Numbered from the stretch's first letter, positions 48,087 to 60,766 are shown. The stretch is 64,000 nucleotides of DNA from Capitulum mitella (GCA_030062745.1 CP099850.1:7688001-7752000), one strand, 5' to 3'. The notes: a model not told the origin generated them from the sequence alone. A program made the numbers and translations.

Positions 48087-51061
48087 TTAAGTAAGTTCAG
48101 CTCAGCTCAGTCCAAGCAAAGCTCAGGCAGTATTACTGGTCACGAAGCAAAAGAACGGTCGGACGTAAACGCATCGCAGGAGGCTTCCCCCAAGAGTAAC
48201 GCTGATCGCGTGGTGAGGTACTTCGTTGAGACGTGTTACGCTGTAGCGAACGGATGCCACTAGTTATGGAAGACCTGTTTTGACTCGCACTGAAGTTGCG
48301 TTTTGAAGAATTCCTTACATTAAGAATTCAAGAATTCGAGACAAAACGAGTTTGGTAAGAATAGAGTTATTCACCCACCAAAGTGTCGTTGTTCTGCACA
48401 ATGACACACCGAGGCAGGAGAACGAACATCCGCAGAATATAGATGCTGCACCGTTTCTGCCCCATGCCGCGGGTCCTCGCCTGCTGATGACGCCAGCCGG
48501 GTCCTTCCTCGCCACATGACATGGCGAAGTCAGCGTACCGAGGCTGGACTTCGGGCGAGGTCGGCTTACAATGCCGCCCGCAGAGGCGGCGGACGGAGCT
48601 GGCCGGACCGCCGCAGCCGGCACCGCCAGCAATACGGGGCCGGGGCAAATTGCGACGTTCAAATTATGCGTTTGATTAGTTCCCTGGCGCAATTTCCTCG
48701 CTGCGTTAAGCCGAAATTGGGCTCGGCTAGTAACGGTAATTTATTATTTCACGTCAACGTCGACAGGGTTCATTTATGCCGACGAAAAGTTTCGCCAATT
48801 TCTGGTTGCCACAAATTTAAACAGTACTAATAGACGTCTTTCCAGATTTTGAATTTATTTTTCTTCTTTTCATTTCTTTAAATGCTAGATCTTTCTGTTA
48901 GCGTGCAGAAAAAAAAATTATTTTCGAGCCTTCCAAACGTTACAGCGCACGGCGGCGGTGGAATTTCACTGCACATCATCCTTTTTACAGCGCATCGTTG
49001 CTGTGGCGACCACGGACTCACGGAGACCATTAAGCGATATCGATATTTTCCACCAAGTACGCGCCTTGGAACGCATCTTGGGCCGCTTTGGCGTTGGCAG
49101 AATTCACCCTTGTGGGAGGCTGATGAGTGGCTTTATTTTTGTGGCCCTGCATTGCCTGGTTAAACGGCGCAAAGGACGTCAGGTCTACCCGGAACAGTTA
49201 TGGGAGGAAGTCCCAGCCCTTCTGATATCCTCGGACAACGGTCCTGGCTATACAGTGGCTCATATCCTCAGACGAGAACCCATCACTTCGAGCAACACCG
49301 GACAAATTCCCGGGTAGTGTATGGCTAATAAGCCGTCAAATATCACGGTGTCTGTCACGTTTTCCCGGTCCATTAACCACAAAATAACTTCTTCGCAACG
49401 AAGCCCGCAGCAAATGGCATTATCCATGCCTGAAGAGGCGTTTTTAAAGGTGGTGCGGCCAGAGTCGTTTTCAGGCCACCTCTTTCCACGTCTACCTGGT
49501 TCATGGGCTGTTCCGCCCATTGCACTAGGTAATTTCTTACTTTATTTTATTTTTTTCTTTTCTTGTTATTTGCTTAAACTCATTTAACTAGGCTTTCTGT
49601 CTCATTCGGTGCACAGTGGTCAAAATATGACAAGCAGAGACTTGCGCTGTCATCGTAACACTCTTCTGAAAGTAAATGCGGTAAATTGGTTTTGCTTCAG
49701 AGCAGATATTTAACATATATGGCATATATAACAGCATAGGTCTGTCGTTTTAAGTCTTGTTCCTTTCTATGGTCGTGCGTTGATATCTTCGCTTTGATGA
49801 AAGTGAAAGGTAGGAGGACTATGTTTATGATAGCATAACGTTGTGACAAATACGCCTATGGGTGTAACGGTTTGAAACGTTTTGAGCAAACTTGGCATCC
49901 TTGTAATACTTCCATATTTGCAACTCATTTATCAACGTCCAATCTTTAGTCCAATTTCCGTTTTCTATTTTTGGCCTACTGTAATCATGCTACAGCATCA
50001 AGTTCCCACGACGGAACTCACTCGTCGTTGTGTGGAAAATGGGATTTGTTATCATGATGAAATATAGCCAGAGCGCGCTTAGATAACTTGAATAGCAGGG
50101 ATTCTAACTGAATTTTAAGCCGTGGTGTGTATTACCGATCGACTCGTAAGACCACAGGCTTCAGCTGGATATGTCAGTTCAAAACAAGTGTTAGGGTGGA
50201 TCATTTCCTTTGGTCGTGCAGAAAATATTTTCGCCTGTTGGGACGCTATAACCGGTATAAAGTGAACACTCAAAAATGGGGTAATTTTTACGCTCCTTGT
50301 TGAAGACCTATGCACGACTCTTACAAAGCGAGTCCTCTTCCCTTCACCAAGTTCATTTGTGCTTATGTCTTTAGAGCGCACAGTGTTGAAATAGTACGCC
50401 CAAGGCTGGTACACGACTCTCTCAGCCATGTCTACCGGTGGACGGTAGGTCATCTTCGCCCCGGGATGCGGACTCTGTGTCCCAAATTTCGGGTCCAGCG
50501 GTTGGCCCCGCTGGCTGTTCGCTGCCGACCTGTTGACGGGGCCAGAGGGGAGCACGCTCCCAGCGCGGGGATCAGATCAGCCTTATTCGCGGTCTCGACA
50601 CGCGAGCGGCACGTGACCTTTTCGCTGACGGGCCGTCACGTCAGCGGACGCCACCGATGGCGCATCCGGCGGCATGTCAGCAGGGCCGCGCCGCATGAAT
50701 GGGGACCGTCTGACGTCAGAGACGTGGTCGGTGGAGGGGGTCGGCCGAGCAACGCACGAGGCTCGCAAGGCACGGAGGCATTAGCTGGTGATGCGGGGAT
50801 ATTGGTGAGCGAACTGGAAGAAAATGACAGGGAAAGATGTCGGCAAATTTGAAGCCATTCCGTGCTTGCAACAATGCAGATGTAACATTGAGAGGAAAGA
50901 AACGCATGTATCTTCCCCGCCCAATCCAGTCCTGCGACGACTGGAGAGATAGCAAAATATTCTCGAAAATTGCCCTTTCTCAGTCTCAAATGACTGGAGG
51001 ACGTTTCCTATTGCTGGTACTTGGGAGCAAGAATTTCGAGGCGACACGTCGCACGCGTTCG

Positions 51062-51080
51062 CCCCCCCCCCCCCCCCCCC
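51062..51080 (+). repeat. poly(C) run, 19 bases
   Basis: An uninterrupted run of C. Its length may be unreliable in the assembly. Confidence 0.85.
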
Positions 51081-51484
51081 AATTATCGCCGATTTTAGTA
51101 TTAATCCGCGGAACTGATTGCACGCTGCAAGACAACACCGTCAAAAACTCCACCTTCGCTGCACTTTTGACCCGTGGCGGATTCCTTGTAGGTCAGCTGT
51201 CGACAGAGAACGTAAATCCTTCAGATTCACAGTTGGCTATGCATTTTCTCACGATGCAATGCGTTTTTCCATGATTACGAAGGTAAACTGTCATCCTTGT
51301 AGCAATATCGTTGCGTTGGTGACAAATTGGGGGCGCCATCTCAGGCACGTGGCACAAGATCGTTGTTTTATGGCCTCTGATCGCCAATTTGAATGGTTGG
51401 TGGTTTGCCTATGTTTGATAGTTCACGAGCGTGCGGCGTGGGACATGGCTGGAGATTTCCGAAAAGTATTGGGAAGGTGAGGGG

Positions 51485-51605
51485 CCCACATAGGGTTTCA
51501 GACAGTTTTTTCAGTCATTGCCATAGACCTAATGTTAAAATCCCTGAATATTGGGGATCCGGTCCCCCATCCCTCCGGGATCGCCAGCCAAGATGTCGGA
51601 TAATC
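51485..51605 (-). repeat. interspersed repeat fragment, inverted partner of 14935-15060
   Basis: Reverse complement shares 'attcagggattttaacat' and the flanking 'gggatgggg' and 'actgtctgaa' blocks with the 15 kb copy. Confidence 0.65.
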
Positions 51606-52471
51606 GTGTGCTGCTCCTAAAGTAAATGTTCTGCATCCTCCAATCTCTGACACGCATGTCATCCGAGCAATTACAGGCCTGATGGGAGGAGATGCGAGCC
51701 TGAACGGTCTTGGAGTGATTACCGACGGGCCATCTTCCATGTCTGTGTCGGCGGACACCGATAAGCGGAGCGCTGAAAGTCCTGCCGATTGGTTTTGCTG
51801 ATCTCGAATTTCGGGCTCTCTGCGTCCGTGACACTCCTAAAGAAGGTTAATCAACCGTATGCGATACGAGAGCGCAATGTGAAAGCGCTTCAGCCTTCTC
51901 CACCAGTGCCTCTCTTTGATCTGTGCTGTATTCAGGCTTTTGGTATCGTAACGAGCCACGGCTACAGGCTCATCTTGGTCGCATGTTTTTGTTTATTCTG
52001 TCCATCATGTCATCTGGCCGTTTTGTTATTCGTCGTTTTTGACGATGTGTTGCGTCCTTGCGCATCGGTGGTGTTATCCTCGCAATGTGTCAGTTCATGT
52101 TTGAAGTTTTGTGACTTTGTGGAATGGCGGCAATAAGAAAAAACAAGATGTAACATAATATGAAAAGGAAGATAAAATGGAAAGTTTAGGAACATGAAAA
52201 GGCAAAAAAAACACGCAAGAGAAACCATCCGTACCGCCTCTGGATCTACGATGAACTCACAGTGGTGCGCCGTGGCTGATGTTATAACGATCATTCAGCG
52301 CACCAGTGAGCTGGCCGTCGTGGCTCGGTGGCATTAGGCCAGAGTTATTATGAAAGAAACCTCAGCTTGGTCGGTTGTTTGCCTCCTGGCTTTTTTATCG
52401 ACGCTTCCGATGTCCAGGGTCTTTTTGCATTGCCGTTCACGCCAGTTGCCTTTGGGGACGGCAAATGTATC

Positions 52472-52565
52472 TTTACGTATAGATAAACTTAGATCCGGCT
52501 CGGCTGGGTAGTTTTGGAGAAAATTTATGTATAGATAAATCTAGATGCGGCTCGGCTGGACAGTT
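52472..52565 (+). repeat. imperfect tandem duplication, period 52
   Basis: 'gtatagataaa.(t/c)tagat.cggctcggctgg' occurs twice, 52 bp apart. Confidence 0.7.
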
Positions 52566-53344
52566 TAGGTAAATACATCTATTAGGGCATTTTCGTAGCA
52601 CTTTATGGTTGTTTTTAATGGGCAAAAGCAGCAATGATCTTGATTTCGAAAATACCGAGTGGGTAGAAAGTAGAAACTTTAGATTCCCTTAGCGCTAAAA
52701 CACACCTCGAGTCGCAAGTTGGCTGCATAGGAGCATGCATGGACATTGTGTTTTACATCAAAATGTGAAAAGAACTGCGTACACTTGTTTGTTCCCGACA
52801 CTGATAATATGATACCAGGAAAGGAAAAAATTTAAGTGATTGCACATCCCTGTTCTCAAACTTTGCCCTGCCACTTGTTCCCAATGGCATTCTCAAAACG
52901 TAAATTTACGCAGATGCGAAATTCGCAAAACTTTCGCCTGCGAGAAAGTTGACATAACTGAACCTCCGGAAACTTTTGATTTCACCAGATGCTCTGGTTC
53001 CAGTGAAGGGCGGGGTGCATATGCTAACATGTAGAATAAATATGTCGGAGGACTGCCAATCTCAACGAGGTTTTTCTTAGATTGCCGGTAAGCGACCTGG
53101 GTCAGGATTCTGAAATTTGTAAGCTGACCTAACAATTTTCCAGTATCGTTTCCGAAAAGTAACAACTAGGTCGCTTCAGGCCAACGAGTTATAACGATAT
53201 TCTCGAGGGCTTGCCAGCCGCATTCCTAGATATGAGACACATTTTGGTGTCGTCTTCGTAACCCTGACGAGATATGGAGTCAGTTTTCGATGCACAATCG
53301 TTTTAGCGTATGTTTGATATTACAGTGGATTTTGAGTGGTCTGT

Positions 53345-53455
53345 CTTTCTGATATAAGCCTTTCTAATATAAGTCTAATATGTTTCTAATATAAGTCTTT
53401 CTAATATATCTCCCATATAAGTCTTTGTATTTCTAATATCATATAAGTTCACTCA
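53345..53455 (+). repeat. short tandem repeat of 'tttctaatataagtc'
   Basis: About six irregular copies of a 15-18 bp unit. Confidence 0.65.
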
Positions 53456-55140
53456 TCTTAGAATACCTAAAGATGATTTTAAACTGGTCTAAGAGTAAGT
53501 TTTTGCTGCTTCAGAGATAAGTATGATTTTGATTGTTCCAATGATCAGAACTCCTGTCTGTTACACAAAGAACCATCATTTGTGAAAACAGCAGCATGAT
53601 GAAGGTTAGCAGTGCTCTTTGAGCTCTCAGTGTCTTGACCTTGACCTTTAGGAGAAATCGATCACTTATTACAACGACTGACTGAATTCAAACATTCCAG
53701 TTCACTAGGTCGCTATAAAACCATGACTCGCGGGCCGTGATGCTGTAAAATTAACACGATGGCAGGTGTGTTTGTTTCGTCACTCGATCTTGACAGCCGC
53801 AGAAATCGGGGGATGATGACAGCCAAACCTCGTCCGCGGTGCGAGTGAACATCCTCACGTCCGCGAAAGCATGAAAAGTGTCGGCGCCGCTAAAGGCGGC
53901 CAAATGTGCAGTGGTTGGCGTGCTGATTCGTGGAACACCTTTTGCGGTTATTCGTGATCAGCTGCGTATTTCGTTTTCTGTAGTGGTGGATGCCCTGCAC
54001 TTCTATATACCCGCATATATGTGTATATTATAAATTATGTATGTTTTATATGCTACATATTACATATATATGCAATACTCCGTTTCACCTATTTCCTCAC
54101 CAGTTCACGAAAACGGTAATGGCAAAGGAAAAGCGGGAGGTGTGCGCTGACAGAATTTACGGACCCGTAACTTTTACGTTGTAGTAGTCATAACGCAAAA
54201 AATGGTTTTCGAGACATTCAACAAGTCTTCAGAAAAGTGTTTGAAAACTTCCGTTAGGCTGCATAGCCAGGACTTGGTGGCCCAGAATGAGATGAAAGCC
54301 TTATATTTGTCTCGGCATTACAATAGGGTGCATTTAGGCGTAGTCTAGTTGATATGGCGGATTCACCTATTTTCTTTCAAATTTAACCTACGTCAGAAAT
54401 AAGCATAATGAGCAATTTCCATGAGGATGCGGACGCATGAAGGACGGTAATTTATAATACCACACGGGGCCGACAAATAATTTCTCACGACCGAGGTCGG
54501 TGTTGTATTTTCTGCCGGAGACCGAAGTTCAATGGTGGAAAACTCAACTACGACCGCGGTAACGGATACCTCGTTTTTAGAGGATGCATGGAAAAAGCCT
54601 GGTAAAATGTAAATGGCCGGCCGGCCGAAGGCTTTGACCAGTTAACTTAACACCGCACCTCAGCGGCCGGAAAGCCTTTTTCCGCACCCTCGCGCTAATG
54701 TTAAAAACGTACTACGACATATGGCAAATGTTGCAGATTTAAGGCGTTCATAAATGCATCAGATTGTGAGAATCGCCAGGTGGCTCATAAATGTAATTTA
54801 AACAATATCTTTCCATGCGAACTCAGAGTCCTACAATGTGAATAGATGCGAAATGATTGCAAATATCACTGAACTGGTTGTAGACCAAGCAACGTAGCTG
54901 ACAAATGCCACCATATTTATTATCAGTGAGAACAATGACTTACATGTTTGTGACAGACATCCTTTATGGATTTCATTCTATCTTAGGAAAGTGAAAACAG
55001 AAAAGACGAGACAGTTGTCTATAAAGCAGCTGGGAAATGAGAAGCAGGCAAGCGTTTAACCCAAAGCCACAAAACCACAACGCAATGGAAATATACCACA
55101 GGCATCAGGCATATTGAACGACAGCTATAATAAAGACAGT

Positions 55141-55350
55141 GGTATCGGTAGTTCAGTTGGTAGATCGTCTGTCGCCGCTCGCCACCTTGGCAAGGTGAGG
55201 TTGAATCCCGTTAGTGCGCGTTATTCCACTGGTCACTTGGCAGCTGACCTCTAGAGGGAGATACTGACTATCGCACGACTGTGTCGCTGATGTAGGTGTG
55301 TTACATGGAATGTTCCGCATTAATGCGTGTTTTGAACTGAGATAGCCAAG
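55141..55350 (+). mobile_element. tRNA-derived SINE-like sequence
   Basis: 55149-55160 (TAGTTCAGTTGG) fits the RNA polymerase III A box in full. 55199-55208 (GGTTGAATCC) fits the B box with one base missing. The 5' part cannot pair with the 3' part as an acceptor stem, so it is not a functional tRNA. This is the usual picture of a tRNA-derived SINE head. The body and 3' end are not defined; the end given is approximate. Confidence 0.5.
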
Positions 55351-56640
55351 TTATAGTCTGTACTCTTAGACATTAACTAGCGGTACAAGGTATGTTTGAA
55401 AACTCTATATTTACGGAGGGTCAAAACGATTTTCCCACTTTGTTACCCATATTTACCAATTTCTTTTAGTATTTGCGCGGAGTTAAAGATAAAAAATTGC
55501 CAGTTCCTTCTAAAGTTTCCTCGGTTTTAAAATGCACGTGGCGCGACAACCAATAACACTGGCAGTGACACGAACAAATCAATAATGATTTAAGACCGAG
55601 GCACAAGTAAAGCTGCTGCCTTCTCTCTGCGGAAAGTCGGGAACGTTTTTAACCCCACTGCTGGCGTGGAACACGGGAGAAAAAAAGAGAACTAAACTTT
55701 AAATGCTTTTCTCCGGCATCTGCCATTTCTTCTTGCCCACTCAAGAGAACATTGGATAATAAACACTTTGGTATACATAGGAGCCACATTTGTACTTCTG
55801 GGCTGTTGAAACTTAATATCGTGTGTACAGTACGCACGTAAGGCATATACATTAACCATGTGATGTCTGTTGATTACGTAATCGTAAGTATGAAATGGAT
55901 TGTAGTCACTTCGTTTAACTCTCCGTACCATCCCGTTTTTCTGGGCTTTTAGTTCTAAGGCAATCAGGGCAGAGAACCAACTGCAGCTGATCCTGGGACT
56001 TCCGAAGAACAACATTTTCTGTACTGAAATAAAATTTTGTCTATGGAATTCTTCATGCGGAACTCGAGTAGAGACCTGTTCACTATTTAAACACTTAAGA
56101 TGGCTCGTCTCGTCTTTCGAGTTCTTTCACGCAAAACTCGAATGGAGAACTATTTGTTATTTAGGCAGTTTAGTTGGCTCATCTCATATGTAGCCAGAAG
56201 TTATATTATCGATCCTTAGACTCAAAAAAAAAAACAGCGCAGAATATTCGACATGACAAGAAAAAACATTTCAAAATCTGGCGTACTTGTACCAGACCGC
56301 TATTAACCATGGGCAGCAACTTTACTTCCATGTCTTGCGCACCATGCGCACACACCTTAAAGCCAATGCGCCGACAAACTTTCAAAAATACACAACAGCT
56401 CTGATGACATCGATTCAGTGTAAAAAGACGCAACACCAAAACACCGGCGTGTTTCCCCTTCAGCAGTTCACTGTCGCCATAGCCCTACGCGTCCCTCTCC
56501 TCATTCGATGTCGCTGCAAAGCCCAGTCTCTGATTTCTCGAATACCTTGTCGTCTCATAGCAAAGCACGGGACTTCACACTCGTCCGAGCCTACCCTAAA
56601 GCCAGCGCCCGTCAGTCTCGCGTCCGCCTAGTGCCGCCAC
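55351..56640. other. unannotated spacer downstream of the minus-strand gene
   Basis: No coding feature. An imperfect direct duplication of about 73 bp lies at 56049-56190 ('ttctt(t)ca.gc...actcga'). The 3' UTR and poly(A) site of the minus-strand gene should lie to the left of 57113, but I see no convincing signal. Confidence 0.35.
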
Positions 56641-56840
56641 CTCAAGCCGCGTGCCAACGGCGGCGCGTCGCCTCAAGCGTCAATGGGCCTCCTCGGTGCC
56701 GGCTCAGGCGTCAGTTGGCCCCCTGGGCGTCACCTCAGGCGTCTGTGGGCCTCCTACGCGTCGCCTCAGGCGTCTGTGGGCCTCCTGGGCACCGCCTCAG
56801 GCGTCCGTGGGCCTCCTTGGCGCCGGCTCCCGCCACCAGA
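56641..56840. repeat. 31-bp GC-rich minisatellite
   Basis: The CTCAGGCGTC core recurs at 56641, 56672, 56703, 56734, 56765, 56796 and 56827, an exact 31-bp period. It lies some 270 bp beyond the stop codon of the minus-strand gene, perhaps in its 3' UTR. The GC-rich overlapping frame 56508-57125 (plus) is a by-product. Confidence 0.85.
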
Positions 56841-57112
56841 CGTCCCGGGGCCGGCCGACCTCGACTGAGCCGCCGCGGCCGTCGTGCCGCAGCCGCGGCG
56901 GCTCCGGCGCCGGCCCGGCCGCCAGCTCGCGCGCGTACGCCGAGCACTCGTCCCGGCCGCGGCCGTGCTCGCGGTGACGGAGCCGGTCCTGGCCGCGCGC
57001 GGCGCGTTCGGCTCCGAAGCCGTGCTTCCGGCGGCGGCCCGGCGGCGCTGTCCACGGCGGCGCCGCCGTCCGCCAGTAGCCAGGGGCCGGCGCCGCCGAC
57101 GGCCGCCGTCCG

Positions 57113-57362
57113 TCAGGCGTTGTAGTCGCCGTCGTCGAAGCAGGGCTCGGCGTAGCCGTGCGGCGCGTGCTCGGCGTAGCCGTGCGGGGCGTGCTCGACG
57201 CCGTTCTTGCCGCCGTTGGTGGCGTCGGCGAAGCCCGGCTCGGGCGAGGCCAGCTCGTCTGAGTACGTGCCGCGCGAGCTGGCGAACGCGATCGACTTCT
57301 GGTAGCTGAAGAGCTGGCGCTCCAGGCTGTAGTTCTCCGCCTGCAGGGCGCTGATCTCTCGC
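57113..57362 (-). CDS. last coding exon of an unidentified protein (coiled-coil C-terminus)
   Basis: The exon opens after a CCCGCAG acceptor (57363 onward in reverse) and ends at TGA (57113-57115). The split codon left by the upstream exon (AG) is completed by the first G to give Arg. The protein part is 83 residues: a heptad-like start ('REISALQAENYSLERQLFSY'), then an acidic, Gly/Ser-rich tail containing the octapeptide EHAPHGYA twice in tandem, ending 'DDGDYNA'. Codons strongly prefer G or C in third position, unlike the surrounding DNA. The family is not recognised; the helical region suggests a dimerisation segment, which is inference. The longer open frame upstream of the acceptor (to 57715) is intronic. 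Confidence 0.7.
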
Positions 57363-57954
57363 CTGCGGGAGCCGACACGGAGACCACCGTCAGGCGCGGG
57401 GGGGGACGCGGGGCACCGAACGCCCACCCCAGGCAATCGGTGAGGTTCAGTGGGCTGGACAGGCGCGGATCGAGAAGCAGCATAAGGGTCGTGACTTCCA
57501 GGGGTCATTTGACTGCCGCGTGACCTTCTCAGCAGGATAGTTTGAGGAATTTGTATGTTATTTTCGAACACGGATGCCCCTTGGGTCGTGCAAGAAGAGG
57601 ATATTCTTTCGGCTTCCGCCTTGGATCCGTCGCTAGAGTTTAAAGGAGAAAATATATAAACCGTTTGGACGGAGCGCAAACCTCTCACGATGGCATCTTG
57701 TCTAAGTGAATGCACTTGAAGTAGTTTTAGGTTGGTCAGGACGCTGATTAAAAAGTGATAATCGTATAGGACATAGTTTACATTCTCGTCTAGGGAAAGA
57801 ACAGACTAACAAGACGACGAAGAATATCAGTATGAATGTCACAAGTGATACAGATGAAACCTAGCCTGGACAATCGGAATATTCGCGAAAGCATAAGTTG
57901 GAGCTATTCAGCAAAGCTTCTCCGCCAAAACTCCAGACCTGCGCGACCACCCAC
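57363..57954 (-). other. intron (592 bp) of the minus-strand gene
   Basis: On the minus strand it begins GTGGGT after ATGAG and ends in a pyrimidine-containing ...TCCCGCAG. It links two exons in matching phase. Confidence 0.65.
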
Positions 57955-58094
57955 CTCATCTGGAAGTTGTGCACGCGACTGATGTCGTCGTACTTGTGGT
58001 AGGTCGACTGGAAGAGCAGCACGGTCTCCAGCCACTCGAGCTGAACTAGAAGCTGATGTCGCTCGTCCACGTACAGGCTGCCCGGCGATCGCAG
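57955..58094 (-). CDS. penultimate coding exon of the same unidentified protein
   Basis: 140 bp bounded on the minus strand by a TCTGTTCTAG acceptor and an AG|GTGGGT donor. It encodes 46 residues plus two bases, open throughout. The peptide is helix-forming and well balanced, including 'QLLVQLEWLETVLLFQ' and 'YDDISRVHNFQM', and runs straight into the coiled-coil start of the next exon. This looks like conserved coding sequence. I could not name the family or place upstream exons between 58095 and 64000. Confidence 0.7.
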
Positions 58095-58635
58095 CTAGAA
58101 CAGACACAGAACAGGCGGCGTCAGCGGCGGCAGCGGCAGCGGCGGTGGCAGTGGCAGTGCCAATGGAGGCGGCGGTGCCGGCTCAGGCGAGTCCAGGAAA
58201 TCTTGTCGCAAGGTAGGGGACTTCACTGTGCGTGTTTCAGTCCGTGGACGCTGGTCCCTCGCCGCTGTTGCTGGTTACGTGGGTTGGGGTGAGGGAGTAA
58301 AATCATCGAGGATTCTTTTCAGATTGTAATGAGGAAAATTCAGTTTCGGATGATCCGAAAATCCGGCCGAATATTTGGCTTCGGCGAAAGTTTGAATCTT
58401 GATTTCAAGTTTCGAACATTCGACGAATGTTCGGTTTGCCATTTTTCATCCGAATATTCAGCGGATATTAGAATGTCAACCGAAAATTCGACTACTCTTT
58501 TACAATGAGATGCAGAATCTGAGGAATGAAATTAGCCAAATTATACACAACCAAGCGGGATGCTAATCGGGGCATTGTCTACAATTATTTTGGCTTCTGT
58601 ACATCATTATCGAAGACAACAATGTTGAGAGTGAC

Positions 58636-58702
58636 ACTACTAAGTGTCACTTAGTAGTGTCACTTAGTAGTAGTGTATCTTAGTAGTACTACTAAGACAC
58701 TT
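58636..58702. repeat. CACTTAGTAGTGT tandem and hairpin repeat
   Basis: 'cacttagtagtgt' is repeated three times and followed by the mirrored 'agtactactaagacactt', so the tract can fold. Confidence 0.65.
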
Positions 58703-60184
58703 GTATGTTTCCCACCCTCCCCGCTGTGGCATGAATCTGCCTATTATATTTCGTGGGTAGATGAATGGCATCGAAAATGACGTGACATTTGTCCGTTGTC
58801 TGGCAAAAACGGACTGGGACGACGAGTCGACATCAGTCGGTGCCTGACGCTGGACGCTACCGCAAACCACATATGAGCCTGTTTATCTTGGCTCTTTCAT
58901 TTAAGTCTATTGAGACGAATACAGTGAAACGGCCGGCCTCTCAATAGATTAATCGGCATTATGCATGCAGCAAGATTTCGAACATGTTCTGATTCTCATT
59001 TTCACGAGCATATACTAGTCCGAAATCGAAGCGAGCAACTGGCACCGGAAGCCCCTCACATGTTATCTTGGCGACTGAAATTCGGATTTTTCGTTACGAA
59101 CATATGGTTGCTTTTAAACAAATTTTCTTTGAACAGAAGCTAAAGCGTGTACGTAGGTTACAAAAATGACGTTTTGCTGCTAATGCTGGAAATACGAGTT
59201 GAAAAGTAGTTAGGAGCAATACCGAAGATCATGCGGAACCTAGTCCTTGTTGCAATATCTTCTATGGATGTAGTGGCGAAGAGCAAGAGGAAGTATTCCT
59301 TCCAATTTCAAGGCTGAGATGGATGTTTCCCCATGTTTATCTCTTCTCAAACTAATCATTCCGAAGCGCCGTATCGTATGGACTTCACGGTTTGTATATC
59401 AGGTTACACAGCAGCTGACAGACAATCAGAGCGCCCTCTGCCGCTGACGTCACGCCCCTCCCCTTCCTCGGCAGTGCCCGGCCGCCGGTCGCCCGGTGCT
59501 CGGCGCTGGTCGTAGCTTTAATGTTCTGTTACTTGTTCATGCAATTGTGAATCTGTCCGATCTTTGCATATCGGCCGTCCACTTTGGAACAAAATGACAC
59601 ATGCTTCAAAAGAATCGACTGTTCGATCCGAATATTCGAACGCACCCATCCCTATATTCGAATCCAAAAATCTATTAGAATTCTCAACTTTAACTGTAAC
59701 GCATTGGAGCATTGCGCAACGTAATGCACTCCAATGCACTAAAGCATTATGGCCCCGGCGGAATTAATCGGTTCTTCACAACTGCTACACAGCTGTATGT
59801 TGATCATAGTTTCCAAATCGATACGCTGTTGTTGTCAAGTCAAATAATGTTTCGTTCTTTCCTTCTTCTTTTTTTCATGTTGCGTAGCGTAGCCACTTTT
59901 GGTTGCGAGAAAAAAATCCTGGCAGGTTTTATCCGTGTAATGATGCCTAGCGGATTCGGGATAACATAGTTGCTAGTCGCTCTTAATAATTTAATTTTGC
60001 TCTCCTAAGCCTGTTTTTGGTCATGTGCATGGGCTCACCATTGAAAGACGTTTCCAAAGTTTGTGAAACTCATTTATCATTGTTCCTTTAAGCGGAACAT
60101 GGAAAATATCTTAAAAGCGTCATTATCAACTTTCACATTCAAAGTTTCGCCGTAGACGAGGTTCTAGGTTGCGTGGTGTGCATG

Positions 60185-60265
60185 TAATGGGTTACTTTGT
60201 AATGTGTATGTAATGTAAAAATGTAACGTAATGTAATGTAATGTACTTACATGTAATGTGCGTTA
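60185..60265 (+). repeat. (TAATG)n-type simple repeat
   Basis: Repeated 'gtaatg' and 'taatgtaatg' units over about 80 bp. Confidence 0.7.
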
Positions 60266-60583
60266 CTTTCTGGAACGGTCAGTAAAAAAACGCAGAAAAA
60301 CAAAAGCAAAAACCGTGCTGGCTCCGCCAGTCGTGAGCGATGACGCACACGACTTGATGACGCACACGCCAAAAACGCTTGAGCGAAGACGCACATGACT
60401 TAAGTATGTTAGTGCCTAAGTCGTAGGTGATCTGCAATGGCTCGTTCTGAAAGGAAAAAAAGGAACGTCGGACTACTCGCCACGGACGAAGCCCAGGCGG
60501 GCCATGGGGGCCATGCCCCCGCCTTATATCTAGTGGGCCGCACTAGATATATGGCGGTTTCGTACGAATACGGAATACTGATC

Positions 60584-60591
<8 letters not shown>

Positions 60592-60641
<50 letters not shown>

Positions 60642-60650
60642 GTATATGTA
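60592..60650. repeat. (AT)n then (TATG)n microsatellite
   Basis: About 39 bp of AT repeat pass into TATG units. Confidence 0.9.
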
Positions 60651-60729
60651 TGTCGCCAAAGCGGACGTTAATGGTTGTCTTGTTCGTTGTATATGAGGTA
60701 AATTGCGTAAAAATGCTGCCTTTCCCTAT

Positions 60730-60766
60730 AAATTTTGTCATATGCCACTGGCATATGACAAAATTT
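60730..60766. repeat. perfect 18-bp palindrome with 1-nt spacer
   Basis: Arms AAATTTTGTCATATGCCA (60730-60747) and its exact reverse complement (60749-60766). Confidence 0.85.

Larger units (their letters stand above)
48091..55140. other. unannotated spacer, ~7 kb
   Basis: No exon recognised. GC-rich patches lie at 48430-48640 and 50450-50780. Open frames up to 180 codons (50310-50852 plus) overlap frames on the other strand, follow GC content and show no domain. 53620-53760 has TGACCT motifs like those in the TTAA elements but no ends I can place. Short repeats are listed separately. Confidence 0.35.
58095..60480. other. unannotated region upstream of the exons, with short repeats
   Basis: Probably partly intron of the minus-strand gene. 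58110-58190 is GGC/GGT-rich (gcggcagcggcag type). 58350-58500 and 59610-59665 contain several 'CGAATATTCG'-like palindromic units. 60185-60265 is a (TAATG)n-type repeat, and 60320-60410 repeats 'gatgacgcacacg'. No exon was placed. Confidence 0.4.

Noticed and set aside
50310-50852. 180-codon frame
   Set aside because: In a GC-rich patch with equally long frames on the opposite strand, no recognisable domain and no splice context.
55141-55215. functional tRNA gene
   Set aside because: No acceptor-stem pairing and a defective B box; better read as a SINE head.
56508-57125. 205-codon GC-rich plus-strand frame
   Set aside because: It covers the 31-bp minisatellite and is antisense to the last exon's tail; arginine/alanine/proline content follows GC richness.
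57363-57715. upstream extension of the minus-strand frame over the last exon
   Set aside because: A clear acceptor at 57363 and in-phase joining to the 57955-58094 exon make this part intron.
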